DNA of 14,001 nt, from positions 1-14,001 of the forward strand of contig JAPOYQ010000201.1 of assembly GCA_026706505.1 (NCBI GenBank), given 5' to 3'. Position 1 is the stretch's first letter. Each line of letters starts with the position of its first letter. The DNA is from Gemmatimonadota bacterium. Its GTDB lineage: Bacteria; Latescibacterota; UBA2968; UBA8231. Of this stretch, positions 1-7,398 are shown one piece after another. The notes under the pieces are model-generated. The model was not told the DNA's origin. It ran no database searches and saw only the letters and a program-made list of their open reading frames with translations. Made by a program: the position numbers and the translations under genes.

Positions 1-37
1 CAATGTGAAGATTTGACGTCTCACAGTGTGCTCCCTC

Positions 38-2395
38 TTAATAAACGACATGTACAAGCCTGTAAACGCGGTCGGCGCGGGCATCTGCTTCTATGGCAAT
101 GCGCAGGACGTAGATACCGGGTGGCACCGCGCGGTCGGCGCTCCGTCCGTCCCAGACGTAGTGGACGCGCCGCCCCGGTGCACCTTGACTTGCGAGTTCG
201 ACTATGGGCCGGCCGTCTAGGGTGAAAACCTGTACTCGCGGTGTTTGTTCGGTCTTGACAACGGTGAAATTCAGTTCGCATTGATCGTTGGCGCCATCGC
301 CGTTGGGGGTTATCGAATGGGTGTACTCGACGTTGCGGATCAGCGAGCCGCTGGCGACTGCCTCGGGCACGAAGACTATATCGGCGCCGAACTCAGCGGG
401 GACGACGCCTTGGAGGTTATCTTCTGCGGCCGAGTTGGAGACGAACGCGTTGAAGACCGTGGGGCTGTGGGACAGGCGCGCGGAAAAGGCGATGGCGACC
501 GAATCTCGCCGGACCAGCGGCGGTGGCAGTTCCACCAAGAGCGAATCTCCCCGCAATAGACCGGTGGCCGCGACCTCGGCTCCCCCCACGGATGCGCTGA
601 TGAATGTGGCGTCACGGTCGCTGCCGGGCGGGAGTAGGATGAGCGCGCGGTCGAACCCAGCATCTCGGCCGCTGAAGCCCACCGGCGCGATGGTGTAACG
701 AAACGCTTGCAGGGAATCCATGACGGCTTCGCGGGGGAAGACGCGGCCCGTTAGCCCGGCCGTAATGACCGGCGGATTGGCCACAAACGTGAGGGAGCGC
801 AGGGTGGGAAAGACCGCTGGATCGTCGCTGATGAGCCGCACCCGCGCCCGCAGCCACTGCCTCGGCGACGGCGAGAGGAACGCCTGCCCGGAGAACCGGT
901 GGGGTTGGCTATACGAACTCCAGGTATCGTCGCGCACCTTTTCCTCGACGATATCGCCGCGGTTGCGGGACTTGGCAGACTCGTACGCTTGTTTGGTCAC
1001 TTCTTTGCCGTTGGCGAGGAAGTAGCGCTTGAGGGTCTGGAAGCCATTGCCGGTTTGGGTTTCCACTTCGATGCGCGTTCCGGGCGGCAGGTCGGCGTCC
1101 CATTCGACGAAGCGCATGCTGCGGGCGCCGCCGAGGGAAATATCCTCGGACTCCAGCTCGACTTGCACGGGATAACCCTCGCTGTGGAAGACGAAGAGTT
1201 GGGAGGCGCGGTTGTGCTGCGGCGGTCGCGTTATGCGCCACAATAGCAGCCGCAGCGCGCGCGGCTCGAACTGGAAATCGAATAAATAGCGACCGGAGTT
1301 GGACACGGACGACAGCAACTCGTAGTGGAAGGGGCCTTCGACGACTGGATCGGCACTGTTGCTGGGGGTGCCGTCGGAGACTAAAAACTCGAAACGGGGC
1401 CAACTACCTTGCTTGTCGCGCTGGAAACCGTAGAGGAACGGGCCGCGGCCCGACACAATCGGCAGCCAAATGAGGCGATTGACGCGAAAGACGTTGCCGA
1501 AATCGATGACGGACCAGGCGCCTGAATCGCGCCAGTTGCCCTTGTCTGAGGCTTCGATATTCCACCCGCGAAATCCCAAGTCTTGGTCGATGAGGGCCTC
1601 GGCCCCGCTACCCTTGCCGCACCCCGGGCAGTCGCGGTGCTTGGACGTCCACGTCCGGCCTCCCCAGTGCTCGGTGCGATCCTCGACCTGTACCATGGAG
1701 GCGAGGTTGAAGCCAATGCCGTCTACCTCTATTTCGGCGAGCGCGGCATCGGGCGTTGCGCCGGCTGCTTCAAAGCGCACGAAGCGTATGATGTCGAAGT
1801 TGAGGACCTCATCCGCGCTCAGGTGCTCGCCCGTGGCCGAGGCGAGGCCGGTTGTGGTGAGGTCGAACTCGACTAGGGATTCGGTGTTGTTGTTGATCGG
1901 CCTGCCCAGTCGGCGATAGACGATGCGTTTGGCCCGGCCGCCGAAGACTGGAATGCCCGGGCTGACGTACACCGAAAAAAAGTTGAAGGGCTTGGCCCCT
2001 TCGCGATTGGGAAAGCGGACGCGCACCTTGTCAGCGACCACGGAGCGCCCCAAGTCCAGCTCTAGCCACCACAACTGCACTGGGGTGTCCGGGTCGGGCT
2101 TCCACCAGGTGTTTGGGTCTTGGTCGCCGGCTAGGTCGGCCTGCTGCTGGTTGGACGGCGTGCGCGCAAAGCGCTTTCCGTATTCGCCGATGGACTTGCC
2201 GGAAAATTCGCGGGCGTTGGCTACTGCGTTGAACCGCTGCGCAAAGCGCTTCACTTTAATGCCCTGCGGTAGAACCTCCACTAGCCCCTGCGGATGGGCC
2301 CAAGAAGCGAAGTCGGACCCGGTAAAGCTCAGGTTTTGGCCGCTCGCTGCGCCTGCGAGCAAGAGGGAAGCAATCGCTAGTTGTAGGGTTTTCAT
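38..2395 (-). CDS. Exported discoidin-like/FlgD-Ig-tailed surface protein, paralogue 1 (785 aa)
   Basis: Predicted exported binding or structural protein; no catalytic motif is visible. The start chosen is the ATG at 2395, preceded by GAGG and followed directly by a signal peptide (residues 1-19, MKTLQLAIASLLLAGAASG). An upstream in-frame ATG at 2437 would put 14 polar residues before the signal. Residues about 90-228 look discoidin-like (LELDLGRSVVADKVRVRFP, ending AEIEVDGIGF). A second such unit spans about 245-408 (WSVIDFGNVFRVNRLIW). Residues 430-680 are beta-rich and align by eye with the two upstream paralogues (RDDTWSSYS, FRYTI, LPPGS). The tail (693-785) has ITPNGDGANDQ, LDGRP, WDGR and VPPGIY, the hallmarks of a FlgD-Ig / gliding-motility-associated C-terminal domain. 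The only cysteines are C256 and C259 (CPGC) and C706. The protein ends HVVY, like its paralogues. It is the most diverged of the three and has the extra discoidin-like unit. Family assignment is from motifs only. Confidence 0.85.
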   Translation of the reverse strand: MKTLQLAIASLLLAGAASGQNLSFTGSDFASWAHPQGLVEVLPQGIKVKRFAQRFNAVANAREFSGKSIGEYGKRFARTPSNQQQADLAGDQDPNTWWKPDPDTPVQLWWLELDLGRSVVADKVRVRFPNREGAKPFNFFSVYVSPGIPVFGGRAKRIVYRRLGRPINNNTESLVEFDLTTTGLASATGEHLSADEVLNFDIIRFVRFEAAGATPDAALAEIEVDGIGFNLASMVQVEDRTEHWGGRTWTSKHRDCPGCGKGSGAEALIDQDLGFRGWNIEASDKGNWRDSGAWSVIDFGNVFRVNRLIWLPIVSGRGPFLYGFQRDKQGSWPRFEFLVSDGTPSNSADPVVEGPFHYELLSSVSNSGRYLFDFQFEPRALRLLLWRITRPPQHNRASQLFVFHSEGYPVQVELESEDISLGGARSMRFVEWDADLPPGTRIEVETQTGNGFQTLKRYFLANGKEVTKQAYESAKSRNRGDIVEEKVRDDTWSSYSQPHRFSGQAFLSPSPRQWLRARVRLISDDPAVFPTLRSLTFVANPPVITAGLTGRVFPREAVMDSLQAFRYTIAPVGFSGRDAGFDRALILLPPGSDRDATFISASVGGAEVAATGLLRGDSLLVELPPPLVRRDSVAIAFSARLSHSPTVFNAFVSNSAAEDNLQGVVPAEFGADIVFVPEAVASGSLIRNVEYTHSITPNGDGANDQCELNFTVVKTEQTPRVQVFTLDGRPIVELASQGAPGRRVHYVWDGRSADRAVPPGIYVLRIAIEADARADRVYRLVHVVY

Positions 2396-2404
2396 GTCGT
2401 CCTC

Positions 2405-2424
2405 ATTGGTTCGTGACAACCAAT
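2405..2424 (-). promoter_or_regulatory. Leader stem-loop abutting the ribosome-binding site of the 785-aa gene
   Basis: On the minus strand ATTGGTT and AACCAAT form a perfect 7-bp stem around a 6-base loop. The stem ends next to the GAGG ribosome-binding sequence, 9 bases before the ATG at 2395. Behind it lies a 7-base direct repeat, AATTCGC twice (2422-2435), which overlaps the distal arm by three bases. The hairpin could protect the 5' end of a processed mRNA or modulate initiation; neither is shown. Confidence 0.5.
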
Positions 2425-2439
2425 TCGCAATTCGCAACG

Positions 2440-2569
2440 GATGTTACGCCTTGTAGGGGCAACCCTTGTGGTTGCCCTTGTAGATCCCGCTGGCTGAATA
2501 CGCGGTGTCGATTGGGCGCCCACAAGGGACGCCCCTACATCTATCGGTTCGGCCCAGATGCGTAACATC
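2440..2569. repeat. Nested inverted-repeat element (MITE-like) between paralogues 2 and 1
   Basis: This element of about 130 bp has two nested inverted repeats. The outer pair is GATGTTACGC (2440-2449) and GCGTAACATC (2560-2569), a perfect 10-bp match whose right arm overlaps the stop codon of the 679-aa gene. The inner pair begins TGTAGGGGC (2452-2460) and ends GCCCCTACA (2531-2539). Extended to 26 bp it pairs with 4 mismatches. Each inner arm is itself a hairpin: GGGCAACC-CTTGT-GGTTGCCC on the left, and a similar one with loop ACAAG on the right, so the two loops are complementary. TGTAGGGGC/GCCCCTACA ends recall a palindromic repeat type common in many bacterial genomes, and the element at 7343-7370 shares them. 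No transposase and no clear target-site duplication are seen. It may also attenuate transcription into the 785-aa gene. Confidence 0.7.
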
Positions 2570-4607
2570 AGTACGCGACCCCGACTGTTGCCACGCGGGC
2601 GAACGTGCCGCGATCGACCTCGACCGCGACGCGGATTAGGTATAGCCCTGGGGGCACGAGTTTTCCCTGCTCGTCTCGCGCATCCCACTGCAGCGCGTAC
2701 GGCCCGGCTGCGGCCTGCGCGTCCAGGATCGCGGCGTAGCGACGGCCACTCAGGTCGTGCGCCTCCACCCGCAACGCGCCTCCAGCGACGCCGAATAAAT
2801 CGAAGCCAATGGAGACTTGCTCGTTGGTCCCATCGCCGTTGGGCGTGACCACGGGTGAAGACAGCCCAATCGCTCCGAGAATGCCCAAGGCTTCGTCGCT
2901 GGAGACGACTTGGATGCTGTTGCTGGCCACGTCGGCGTGGGCGTCTCCAGCTTCGATGGACTGCGGCAAGCTAGCCGCCGAGGTGTTAAATAGGCGGCTG
3001 GCCAAAAAGACCGATGGCTGGAAGACCGCGCTTTGGAAGCGCACGCGAAACGCCTTGTCTTCTTGGAACGCCGTGGGGAAGATCAAACGCAATCGTCTGT
3101 CGTCGGTAGCTAGGGAAAAATCCTCGCCCTCGGTTGCTGGTTGGTCATCGATGGTCAGATCGAGGAAGCGAGTGCCCGGAGGAACTTCTAACTCGATGCC
3201 GTCGAACCCCGCGCGGTCGGTTGCGCCAGTCTCCGTGCGAATGTGATAGGCAAAGCGCTGGGGCACGCCGAGTGGCACCTCGACGGCACCGTCCACACCA
3301 GCGCGTCCGTCGAGGGCAATTTCCGCCAGGGCGCGGTCGGCCAGCAGCGGCGAGACCTCAAAAGCCAAGCTGTCGAGCACGCCAAAGGTTAGTGGGTCTT
3401 CGGTGGTGATGGTAAAGCGAAACTGGAGAAATTCGGCTCCGTCGGAGGAGCGGATTTCGTCCCCCGACGCTTGGTAATTGACTGACCAGTTGTTCCAGTT
3501 TTCTATGTCGTCGTCGCGCTTGGCGCGGAAGCCGGCGATGCCCTCGGAAAACCGTTCCACCACTCGCGGCGAGTCGAAATACGTCTTCTCATCTACTTCC
3601 ACCAGCCGGCCAAGGTCGTCGAAGATGAAGAACGTCTTGGGATTGTCGTCAAAGCCAGCGCGGGTTTGCAAGTTCAGTTGTACCGGTGCGGTGGGGTCGG
3701 CTGTGATCGCGCCCGAAGGCAATAGGCGATAGCGGGTGAATTTCCAGGTGACCCGTCCCAAGCTCACGGCTTGGCCGAAGGAATGGGGCGCGGAGATGTA
3801 GCGAGCCTCTTGGGGGTAGCCGCGGCCAAAGATTTCGATTTCAGCCAGCAAGGTCGTGGTGGAAACCTCGCCGAACTTGAAGCGGAGAAAGCGGGTAAAG
3901 CGCAGGTCTGTTGCGAGGGAGACGACGCTAATGTTGTTGGCAAAGGTGCTGGCGAGAATCTCGTCGAGGGGGTGGTACCCCGACGATCCGGTTGACGTGG
4001 TCTCGTCCTCAAAGATCAGCCATTCGACCGGCACGTTCGTCCGGCTGACTTCATAGGCGCGGGCGAACAGTTCGCGCTGCCGTTGGTTGTCGCTGGTCAG
4101 CCCGGTCTGCGGCGGAAAGAACACGATGCTGTCAACGGGCACGGGCACGCCGAGGTCGAGCGTGATGAACTGCACGCTGTTGGGGCGGCCATCGGCTCGC
4201 GCCCGGTGGGTAAAGCTCGCGGTTAGTTCGTCGCCATCGACTAGCCCGCGCATGACCTCTGGGGCGGAGGCATTGGTCCCGCCCCAGAGCCACAGGCGCG
4301 GATGCCATCCAACCTCCAAGGTGTCGGCCTCGATTTGGCGCGGCCCCTTGTGTAAGCTCCAGCGATAGCCAAAGAGGTTGCGCTGGGTCGTGGCAATGCC
4401 CGTGCGCACTAGTTGGCGCGTAACTGTGTGGCCTCGGGGAATGGCCCTTGGCTGAATCGCCCCGGCGTGCGTAGAGTCGTCGAAGGCAATCCAGCGCTCT
4501 GCGGCCTCGGCCCAAGGCTCGCCGCTCGTGCCCCCTACGACCCAAGCCGAGGGCGTCTGCGCTGCCAGTGGGCCGCTGATGGCGAGAAGCAGCACCAGCC
4601 AGCGCAT
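2568..4607 (-). CDS. Exported discoidin-like/FlgD-Ig-tailed surface protein, paralogue 2 (679 aa)
   Basis: Predicted exported surface protein of unknown function. The start is the ATG at 4607, which opens directly into a signal peptide (MRWLVLLLAISGPLAAQ, cut after about residue 16). The frame extends to an ATG at 4691, but that adds 28 Arg-rich residues overlapping the gene upstream. The N-terminal WVVGG...AIQP block (22-53) resembles the 662-aa paralogue. A discoidin-like segment spans about 115-263 (ITLDLGVPVPVDSIVFFPP, ending AEIEIFGRGY). A shared block at 310-400 carries DDDIENWNNWSVNY and FLQFRF. Residues 445-550 hold FAYHIRTET and VPPGTRF. The FlgD-Ig-like tail at 584-662 has VTPNGDGTNEQ, DLSGRR, WDARDEQG and VPPGLYLIRV. 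The last residues are GVAY. The gene starts 14 bases after the stop of the 662-aa gene and has only a weak ribosome-binding sequence, so translational coupling is likely. The tail is clearly closer to the 662-aa protein than to the 785-aa one. Confidence 0.87.
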   Translation of the reverse strand: MRWLVLLLAISGPLAAQTPSAWVVGGTSGEPWAEAAERWIAFDDSTHAGAIQPRAIPRGHTVTRQLVRTGIATTQRNLFGYRWSLHKGPRQIEADTLEVGWHPRLWLWGGTNASAPEVMRGLVDGDELTASFTHRARADGRPNSVQFITLDLGVPVPVDSIVFFPPQTGLTSDNQRQRELFARAYEVSRTNVPVEWLIFEDETTSTGSSGYHPLDEILASTFANNISVVSLATDLRFTRFLRFKFGEVSTTTLLAEIEIFGRGYPQEARYISAPHSFGQAVSLGRVTWKFTRYRLLPSGAITADPTAPVQLNLQTRAGFDDNPKTFFIFDDLGRLVEVDEKTYFDSPRVVERFSEGIAGFRAKRDDDIENWNNWSVNYQASGDEIRSSDGAEFLQFRFTITTEDPLTFGVLDSLAFEVSPLLADRALAEIALDGRAGVDGAVEVPLGVPQRFAYHIRTETGATDRAGFDGIELEVPPGTRFLDLTIDDQPATEGEDFSLATDDRRLRLIFPTAFQEDKAFRVRFQSAVFQPSVFLASRLFNTSAASLPQSIEAGDAHADVASNSIQVVSSDEALGILGAIGLSSPVVTPNGDGTNEQVSIGFDLFGVAGGALRVEAHDLSGRRYAAILDAQAAAGPYALQWDARDEQGKLVPPGLYLIRVAVEVDRGTFARVATVGVAY

Positions 4608-4621
4608 GTTGCTCGCAGCAG

Positions 4622-6610
4622 TCAATAGGCCACCCCTATCGGCTCTACGGCGGCAAACACGTCGAAGTCGGCCTCCACGCCGACGCGGCATAGGTACAGG
4701 CCCGGTGGCACTAGGCTGCCCTGTTCGTCGCGGCCGTCCCAGCTTTCGGCGTAAAAGCCAGCCGATCGCGGTTGGGAGACTAGCTGGCGCACGCGGCGTC
4801 CGCTGAGGTCGAATACCTCGACCGCTACTGCGGTGTCCGCGACGAATTGGGACAACACGAGGTCAATGGCGACGGCATCGTTGAGTCCGTCCCCATTGGG
4901 CGAGATGATGGCAGTTGAAAGCGCTACTTGTAACTCGGGCTGTGCTTGAATTACAAAGGCGTTGGTCGCGTTTGTGCCGACTAATTCGCTGGCATTGCCC
5001 GGGGCGATGGGATGCGGCGGGACGCTTCCCGCGCCGAGGAGAAAGGCGTTGATCGGCGTGTTGTGCGCCAGCAGCCGCAGACGGAAGGTGATCCGCAGGG
5101 GCTGGTTATTGTCCGCGGCGACGGGCGCGAAGAACACGTCGAAGCCACTGTCGGTTGCCTCCCATTCAAAATCTGCTACGGCCGCGAGGGGGTCGCCCAT
5201 TTGCAGGCTCTCGAATACCGGCGGCGGAAACGCCTTGATGCGGATGCCGTGATACCCGGCTACGCCCTCTGCGAACTCAGTGCGGATGTCGTAAGTAAAG
5301 GTCGTGTCGATGCCCCCTGCGACTTCGAGCAGGCCGCTGGCGGGAAAGGGATCGGTGGCGAGGGCAACCTCGCCGACGGCCTCGCTGACCAGTCCGGGCG
5401 AAAACTCGACCTGAAAGGTGTCGATGCGCACGGCGTTTTCAGCGTCGCCGTCGAAGAAGATGCGGAACTGCATGAATTCCCTCGGGCTGGGCAGCCCTAT
5501 GGGCACCTCGATTGTGCCCGTGCCGGAGATGTGCGTACTCGGCGACCACGCGCTCCAGTTGTTCACGTCGTCGCGGATGTCGCCCTTGACGAAATCGCGC
5601 ACCGGCCCTTGCTCCTCGATCGGCAGGTTGAGATAGTCGGCCCGGTCCAGCTCTTCTAACAGTTCGCCGGTGTCTGGGTCTTGGCGGTACAGGGTGCGCC
5701 GCGGCAGGTTGGTGTTGTATTCGGCTGCGGGCACTTCCTCCTGACGGCCGGTGTCGCGATTGCGGCGAAAGTACGCCAGCGGGCTGTCGTCGGCCCCGGT
5801 CCGCATCTGGATGGCCGCGGTCGCGTCCCCAGTCGTTCCGAGTTTTGTCGCGTGCACGCGCAAGCGGCCGTAGTTGACCGGGCCGCCAAAGGAGTGCAGC
5901 GCCGACTCGTAGCTAGCGATTGGCACGAAGCCCTGCCCGTAGATTTCAAACTCCGCGATATTGAACGCCGTCTTCGATAGCACGAGTAGCTGGAGGAAGC
6001 GGCCCTGCAAAGGGGCAAATTCAATATCTACAGTGGATTCGCGGTTGACTTCTACCCGCCGCAAAACCTCGTATTGCGGCCGGTTGATGTCGTTGAAGTT
6101 TTCGCCGTCGTTGACCCGCAGTTCAAAGGCTTTGATAAAGGCGTCGTCGTCGGGAGCGGGAAAGAAGCGAATGCGGTTGACCGGAAAGGGCGCTCCCAAA
6201 TCCCAGAAGAACGTCGCCCCGGCTTGGCTTTGTGCGGTCTTGAACACGCCCGACGAGGAGGTCGCTGGATCGCCGTCGATCAGGTCGAGGGGGCCGGAGA
6301 CTTGGTTGAAGAAGCCGTCGTTGGACCACGCTCGCGGTTGGCCGCCGAGAGTGAAGTCGCGGGGTTGGCCGTTGAGAAAGCGTTGACCCGAAGCGCGAAG
6401 CAGCTCGATGAGGTTTTCGCCGGTTTGAAGCTCTAAGGGTTGCAGGGCTCCGCCGACGTCTAGTGCGCCGATTTGCGTCTCGGCCTGCGAGACCCACGTA
6501 AGCCCTCCCTTACCGATACGCCATACCTCGACTTGCGCATCGCTCGGCGCTAGCCCCCCGAGGACCACTAGGACGGCGCCGATGAGGGATCTGGGCGCGC
6601 GGGCAGTCAT
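4622..6610 (-). CDS. Exported discoidin-like/FlgD-Ig-tailed surface protein, paralogue 3 (662 aa)
   Basis: Predicted exported protein of unknown function and first of the tandem paralogues in transcription order. The signal peptide is about residues 1-25 (LIGAVLVVLGGLAPSDAQ). The start ATG at 6610 overlaps the lipoprotein stop as TGATG, which suggests reinitiation coupling. Residues 28-60 (VWRIGKGG...ALQP) match the N-terminal block of the 679-aa protein. A discoidin-like segment at about 105-228 contains IDGDPATSSSG, FFWDLGAPFPVNRIRFFP and AEFEIYGQGF. The conserved middle has HSFGGPVNYGRLRV (239-252), QMRTGADDSPLAYF (268-281), DDVNNWSAWS (347-356), FMQFRIFF (379-386) and FTYDIRTEF (438-446). 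The tail at 567-643 has ISPNGDGLNDA, FDLSGRRVRQL, WDGRDEQG and VPPGLYLCRV, a textbook FlgD-Ig-like domain. It ends GVAY. There is no catalytic signature; adhesion, glycan binding or a structural role are all possible. Confidence 0.88.
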   Translation of the reverse strand: MTARAPRSLIGAVLVVLGGLAPSDAQVEVWRIGKGGLTWVSQAETQIGALDVGGALQPLELQTGENLIELLRASGQRFLNGQPRDFTLGGQPRAWSNDGFFNQVSGPLDLIDGDPATSSSGVFKTAQSQAGATFFWDLGAPFPVNRIRFFPAPDDDAFIKAFELRVNDGENFNDINRPQYEVLRRVEVNRESTVDIEFAPLQGRFLQLLVLSKTAFNIAEFEIYGQGFVPIASYESALHSFGGPVNYGRLRVHATKLGTTGDATAAIQMRTGADDSPLAYFRRNRDTGRQEEVPAAEYNTNLPRRTLYRQDPDTGELLEELDRADYLNLPIEEQGPVRDFVKGDIRDDVNNWSAWSPSTHISGTGTIEVPIGLPSPREFMQFRIFFDGDAENAVRIDTFQVEFSPGLVSEAVGEVALATDPFPASGLLEVAGGIDTTFTYDIRTEFAEGVAGYHGIRIKAFPPPVFESLQMGDPLAAVADFEWEATDSGFDVFFAPVAADNNQPLRITFRLRLLAHNTPINAFLLGAGSVPPHPIAPGNASELVGTNATNAFVIQAQPELQVALSTAIISPNGDGLNDAVAIDLVLSQFVADTAVAVEVFDLSGRRVRQLVSQPRSAGFYAESWDGRDEQGSLVPPGLYLCRVGVEADFDVFAAVEPIGVAY

Positions 6611-7320
6611 CAGTTGATCCGCGCTGCGGTCGAGGGATCATGCCCTTGCAGGGTGTCGCGCTGGAAGGAGAAGCTCAGGTCAATCGCCTCTATGGGGGCG
6701 TCTGTATAGTCGAAGCGCAAGACGATGTTTTCGATGTGCACCTGGATCGTGCGGACATCGTCGTCGAGGACGGGAAAGACCAAATAGCCTTGTTCTTCGT
6801 TGCCGCTGAAGACCATGGCATCGCTATACAGCGTCCGCTTGAGCGCGTCGGTGCGGGCTTGAAAGGTCTTGCGCCCTTGGCCGGTGCGGCCCAACCAAAA
6901 CGAGCGAAAATACTGGTATAATTGGGCGTAGCTCAGCGCCGCGTACTGGCGGGTGTTGGCCGTGGTAATGTGCGCGTTGAGCGGGTCGATTTTGACTTTG
7001 GGAAATTGATAGTTGTTGACCTTGAGCCGAAAGACGGTAAAGCGCGGCGGCGTCCACTCGTCGCCTGGGGCGGTCCAGTCGCCAAAGGTGTAGGGGTTGT
7101 TGGACAGGTCTGGGCCGGGGGCGAGGCGGTTTAATTCCGCGTCTGTCATGGGCTTGAGCTCAATCGACAGGCGGTCGAGGGCGTAGGTGATGGAGCCGTC
7201 GTCGTTGACGGTCATGCCCTCGGCTTGGCGGCTGGCGGGCTGGAGTGGAGTGTGAAAGTAGCGGCCGCAAGCCATCACCAGCAGGGTCAACAGTACGGAC
7301 CAAGCCCAGAGTTTGTGCAC
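6610..7320 (-). CDS. Outer-membrane lipoprotein of unknown function (236 aa)
   Basis: Lipoprotein with a type II signal peptide: a hydrophobic stretch at 4-17, then lipobox LVMAC with the lipidated cysteine at residue 18. Gly at +2 is compatible with sorting to the outer membrane. I do not recognise a named family. Visible conserved-looking blocks are PPRFTVFRLKVNNY (91-104), KIDPLNAHI (110-118), the ALSYAQLYQYF run (128-138), EEQGYLVFPVL (175-185) and IENIVLRFDY (196-205), consistent with a single beta-sandwich-like domain. The start is GTG at 7320. It is supported by AGGGGG at 7328-7333, seven bases upstream, and by the signal peptide beginning at once. The stop overlaps the ATG of the 662-aa gene (TGATG), so the two are probably co-translated. 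It is the likely membrane anchor of the cluster; that role is inferred from context only. Confidence 0.82.
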   Translation of the reverse strand: MHKLWAWSVLLTLLVMACGRYFHTPLQPASRQAEGMTVNDDGSITYALDRLSIELKPMTDAELNRLAPGPDLSNNPYTFGDWTAPGDEWTPPRFTVFRLKVNNYQFPKVKIDPLNAHITTANTRQYAALSYAQLYQYFRSFWLGRTGQGRKTFQARTDALKRTLYSDAMVFSGNEEQGYLVFPVLDDDVRTIQVHIENIVLRFDYTDAPIEAIDLSFSFQRDTLQGHDPSTAARIN

Positions 7321-7332
7321 GGTGCAACCCCC

Positions 7333-7370
7333 TAAAAATAATGTAGGGGCGACCGGCCGGTCGCCCCTAC
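7333..7370 (-). terminator. Candidate intrinsic terminator/attenuator after the CBM9-like gene
   Basis: Reading the minus strand, the perfect palindrome at 7343-7370 is followed immediately by ATTATTTTTA, that is, a GC-rich stem then a short T-rich tract with five consecutive T. It lies 29 bases past the stop of the CBM9-like gene. The tract runs straight into the AGGGGG ribosome-binding sequence of the lipoprotein gene. It would therefore either end transcription or meter read-through into the lipoprotein-paralogue operon, which has no other visible promoter. Confidence 0.55.
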
Positions 7371-7392
7371 GATTAACGACCGGTCGGTCGCC
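7343..7392. repeat. 28-bp perfect palindrome with a second degenerate core copy
   Basis: Positions 7343-7370 form a perfect palindrome with half-site GTAGGGGCGACCGG. A second copy of the core follows at 7377-7392 (CGACCGGTCGGTCGCC), differing at one base from CGACCGGCCGGTCGCC at 7350-7365 inside the palindrome. The outer GTAGGGGC/GCCCCTAC ends are the same as those of the element at 2452-2539, so both probably belong to one repeat family. No coding capacity. The two sites flank the operon of the lipoprotein and the 662- and 679-aa proteins. Confidence 0.75.
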
Positions 7393-7398
7393 TTGTGT

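Noticed and set aside
1618..1631. CPGC as a c-type haem attachment site
   Set aside because: The residue after the second cysteine is Gly, not the His required for CxxCH.
1923..2456. Plus-strand open frame of 177 codons opposite the 785-aa gene
   Set aside because: It crosses the gene start, ribosome-binding site and leader hairpin of the minus-strand gene and shows no domain.
2452..2539. Complete insertion sequence
   Set aside because: Under 100 bp with no reading frame and no clear target duplication; MITE-like repeat is the most that can be supported.
5012..5659. Plus-strand open frame of 215 codons opposite the 662-aa gene
   Set aside because: Shadow of the GC-rich minus-strand gene, which has a signal peptide and clear FlgD-Ig motifs; the plus frame has no recognisable domain.
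7343..7392. Repeated CGACCGG units as a CRISPR array
   Set aside because: Only two core copies, no spacers of regular length and no cas genes; it is a palindromic repeat.
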